NCBI RefSeq assembly: GCF_035306585.1
Contig: NZ_DATGNU010000046.1
Location: forward strand, 1 to 64,000
DNA length: 64,000 bases
Direction: 5' to 3'
From: Galbibacter sp035306585
GTDB taxonomy: Bacteria > Bacteroidota > Bacteroidia > Flavobacteriales > Flavobacteriaceae
Shown here: one piece after another, positions 61,804-64,000 of the stretch
Numbering within the stretch: position 1 is the stretch's first letter
How the letters are laid out: each line of letters begins with the position of its first letter
The notes under the pieces: generated by a model
Databases searched by the model: none
What the model saw: the letters and a program-made list of their open reading frames with translations, nothing else
Told to the model about the DNA's origin: nothing
Position numbers and translations under genes: made by a program

Positions 61804-63147
61804 CTAAATTCCTGTGTAATTAGCAGGGGTAATTTGTTTTAATTCTTCTTTTATGGCATCTGAAACCTCAAGAGTGTCAATGAAATTAGCGATGGATTCT
61901 TGGTTAATTACATGATTGGTTCGCGTAAGGTTTTTTAGCGCCTCATATGGATTCGGATAGGACTCTCTTCTGAGGATGGTCTGAATAGCTTCAGCTACCA
62001 CAGCCCAATTTTTCTCTAAATCTTCTTCGAATTTCGCTTTATTGAGCAGTAATTTATTCATGCCTTTTAAGGTAGATTCAAAAGCGATCAACGTATGAGC
62101 AAATGGTACGCCAACATTTCTTAGCACAGTACTATCGGTTAGATCTCTCTGCAATCTTGAAATCGGTAGTTTAGCTGATAGGTGTTCGAAAATTGCATTG
62201 GCGATTCCTAGATTTCCCTCTGAATTTTCAAAGTCAATAGGATTTACTTTATGAGGCATCGCTGATGATCCAACTTCGCCTTTTTTAATGCGTTGTTTAA
62301 AGTAATCCATGGAAATATAAGTCCATATATCCCTATTGAAATCTATAATTATGGTATTGATACGTTTTAAGGCATCAAACAAGGCTGCGATATGATCATA
62401 GTGCTCGATTTGCGTGGTTGGGAAGGAGTGGCGTAATTGGAGGGTTTCCTCGACAAACTTTGCTCCAAAAGCTTTCCAATCGATCGCTGGGTATGCTACC
62501 AAATGTGCGTTGTAATTTCCTGTAGCCCCGCCAAATTTAGCTGCAATTGGGATTGTTTTTAGGCTGTTGAATTGCTCGGCAAGCCTAACGATAAATACCT
62601 GGATCTCCTTGCCTAACCTAGTAGGGGAAGCTGGCTGGCCATGCGTTCTAGCAAGCATTGGTACGTTTTCCCATTCCGAGGCTAAAGATTCTAGCTTGTC
62701 GATCAAACGCTCGTAACTTGGAAGGTAGCTGTGTTCTAGTGCCTCCTTTACAGAGAGCGGTATGGCCGTGTTATTGATATCTTGCGATGTAAGACCGAAA
62801 TGGATAAATTCCTTAAAGGCATGTAATCCAAGGTTGTCAAACTTTTCTTTGATAAAATATTCAACTGCTTTTACATCGTGGTTTGTGGTCTTTTCAATTT
62901 CCTTAATGGCTAAGGCGTCCTCACTATTAAAGTCCTTGTAAATGTCTCTGAGCTTTGAAAATTGAGCGTTGTCAAACCCTTTTAACTGTGGAAGAGGAAT
63001 TTCACAAAGCGCAATGAAATATTCAATTTCAACACGAACACGGTATTTAATAAGCGCTTCTTCTGAAAAATAATCAGCTAATTTGTCGGTTTTGCTACGA
63101 TACCTCCCATCGATAGGAGAAATAGCCGTTAAGGAAGTTAATTGCAT
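61804..63147 (-). CDS. purB: Adenylosuccinate lyase
   Basis: 447 residues, standard length. N-terminal TAISPIDGRYRSKTDKL, then ARTHGQPASPTRLGKE with the catalytic His, GGATGNYNAH, and the fumarase-superfamily signature SSAMPHKVNPIDFENSEGN. Acts twice in purine synthesis (SAICAR and adenylosuccinate cleavage). Upstream on the same strand is a helical hypothetical gene (138-bp gap). Confidence 0.97.
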   Translation of the reverse strand: MQLTSLTAISPIDGRYRSKTDKLADYFSEEALIKYRVRVEIEYFIALCEIPLPQLKGFDNAQFSKLRDIYKDFNSEDALAIKEIEKTTNHDVKAVEYFIKEKFDNLGLHAFKEFIHFGLTSQDINNTAIPLSVKEALEHSYLPSYERLIDKLESLASEWENVPMLARTHGQPASPTRLGKEIQVFIVRLAEQFNSLKTIPIAAKFGGATGNYNAHLVAYPAIDWKAFGAKFVEETLQLRHSFPTTQIEHYDHIAALFDALKRINTIIIDFNRDIWTYISMDYFKQRIKKGEVGSSAMPHKVNPIDFENSEGNLGIANAIFEHLSAKLPISRLQRDLTDSTVLRNVGVPFAHTLIAFESTLKGMNKLLLNKAKFEEDLEKNWAVVAEAIQTILRRESYPNPYEALKNLTRTNHVINQESIANFIDTLEVSDAIKEELKQITPANYTGI

Positions 63148-63285
63148 GTTTTCAAATAATTAAAAATCACTGAAACGCTAAAGTTCTACAGTGATTCTAG
63201 TTAAGATCCCACTGGGATTTAAATTAAAAGCACAAATTTAATCTTATAAGAGTAAAGGGTCAACTTATTTGTGAAAAACTTAAAC

Positions 63286-63834
63286 TCAAATTTTGTTAAG
63301 AATATGCATAGCACGTGCTTTATAGGCCATGGTATGGTTGGGAATTCCCTTTTGAAGGATAGCTTTGAGTTCAGGGTGCACCCAAATGAACACTATACCC
63401 AGTAAATGTAATGTCTCCATAGCATAGGCTTTGGTGGCAACTTTTTCATCATTCATCAGCCAGTCAAAATTTATCTCCACCAGTGATGCTAGATCGGTCT
63501 TATCAAGGGCTTCTATGGTGCTTTTATCAGAATCAAGGAAATAACGCTGGCAAAGGAGCATGCAGATTTTTGCACAGCAACGTTTGGATGATTTATTTTC
63601 AATAAAAGGAAGCTGATCTATAAAATGCTTTAAATATGGATGTATCCATGAAAGCTTTGCGATGCATACATACTCTAATACCCAACAGGCTGGCTTGCCA
63701 AGTCGTGCATCATTACTAAGGCTATAGTCCATTAAAATTGGAAATATCGCTTGATTGTTAAGAACTTGATCTGCTAATTGTTGTCGGTGCGCTTTGTAGG
63801 CCTTTAAAGATTGAATTTGCGATTTAAATTCCAT
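63286..63834 (-). CDS. Hypothetical alpha-helical (HEAT-like) protein
   Basis: 182 residues from ATG 63834 (MEFKSQIQSLKAYKAHRQQ); starts at 63846 or 63894 are possible but less typical. Helical repeats of about 30-40 residues (LGKPACWVLEYVCIAKLSWIHPYLKHF; VATKAYAMETLHLLG; HPELKAILQKGI) suggest a HEAT-type solenoid. It precedes purB on the same strand. No enzymatic motif. Confidence 0.8.
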   Translation of the reverse strand: MEFKSQIQSLKAYKAHRQQLADQVLNNQAIFPILMDYSLSNDARLGKPACWVLEYVCIAKLSWIHPYLKHFIDQLPFIENKSSKRCCAKICMLLCQRYFLDSDKSTIEALDKTDLASLVEINFDWLMNDEKVATKAYAMETLHLLGIVFIWVHPELKAILQKGIPNHTMAYKARAMHILNKI

Positions 63835-63942
63835 AATTATTGCCATAGGGAGTATAGAGGATCGCTGTGATTTATAAAAATATACGGTGTTCACTTATGT
63901 GGTGTCCTTGAAGTTTTTTACATTTATTAAAAATAGAAAAAT

Positions 63943-64000
63943 ATGAGGGCATTTAAAAATATTCTCTTTGTGATATTCACTGCACTTGTTGTCATGCAAT
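63943..64000 (+). CDS. Start of a gene with signal peptide, cut by the window end
   Basis: ATG at 63943 opens a frame reading MRAFKNILFVIFTALVVMQ, a typical start of a signal peptide or membrane anchor, open to the end. The protein cannot be identified from 19 residues. Divergent from the hypothetical gene at 63286-63834. Confidence 0.5.
   Translation, partial: MRAFKNILFVIFTALVVMQ

Noticed and set aside
1..64000. tRNA, rRNA, CRISPR array, insertion sequence, integrase or attachment sites.
   Set aside because: No cloverleaf, rRNA core, spaced direct repeats, transposase or recombinase motif was found on either strand.

Overview
The window looks like chromosomal DNA from a marine-type member of the Flavobacteriaceae (Bacteroidota). 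The DNA is AT-rich. It carries a SusC/SusD pair with a one-piece SusR-like propeller/LuxR regulator, many lipoproteins with short signal peptides ending in Cys, DUF3347 and DUF4252 proteins, promoter elements of the Bacteroidota TAnnTTTG type, and few Shine-Dalgarno sequences. A genus cannot be named from the sequence alone. No rRNA, tRNA, CRISPR array, transposase or phage gene was seen.

Layout. (1) 1-2.9 kb: end of a copper/heavy-metal efflux locus (CusB-like adaptor cut by the window edge, DUF3347 lipoprotein, Fur-family repressor). (2) 3.0-5.4 kb: group III truncated haemoglobin, small membrane protein, Crp/Fnr regulator and PanE-like reductase, with an FNR-like dyad in front of the membrane protein/haemoglobin pair. 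(3) 5.6-34 kb: a long stress and housekeeping stretch. It holds a DUF1508 protein, membrane transporters, a TIGR02587/TIGR02588-like pair, a split LigD without its ligase domain, a GntA-like haem N-oxygenase with a DUF1989 partner, SurE, two YciE/F-like ferritin-fold proteins, two paralogous AraC regulators around a flavodoxin-like oxidoreductase, a stress-type SDR, a lipid kinase, the three-gene operon DUF1704-GshB-aspartoacylase, a large-subunit catalase, SatD/DUF3307, a thioesterase and RmuC. (4) 34-51 kb: a polysaccharide utilisation locus (PUL) with regulator, SusC, SusD, LamG lipoprotein, GH144 endo-beta-1,2-glucanase, metallophosphoesterase, two esterase-type hydrolases, GH3 beta-glucosidase and sulfatase. 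(5) 51.3-57.8 kb: a decayed outer-membrane-protein fragment, a secreted EEP-family phosphatase, and a cobalamin uptake locus (ABC transporter genes divergent from a cobalamin riboswitch and a BtuB-like receptor). (6) 57.9-64 kb: secreted S41 protease, an ECF sigma operon with two DUF4252 proteins, adenylosuccinate lyase, a hypothetical helical protein and the start of one more gene.

How the parts work together. The PUL encodes a complete path: outer-membrane capture (SusC/D and the LamG protein), endo-cleavage (GH144), exo-cleavage (GH3) and several side-group removing hydrolases. This points to a substituted beta-1,2-glucan, which is an inference. The cobalamin locus covers outer-membrane receptor, binding protein, permease and ATPase. 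The stress stretch combines redox defence (catalase, flavodoxin-like enzyme, haemoglobin), DNA repair (split LigD, RmuC) and envelope lipid/ion homeostasis.

The most interesting candidates for undescribed biology are: the DUF1704/ATP-grasp/aspartoacylase operon, which could be a peptide-ligation and removal cycle; the GntA-like plus DUF1989 pair, a possible guanidino N-oxidation path; the ligase-less split LigD; and three exactly 28-bp-phased palindromes in front of satD. Assignments rest on motif recognition by eye; no database search or structure prediction was run.
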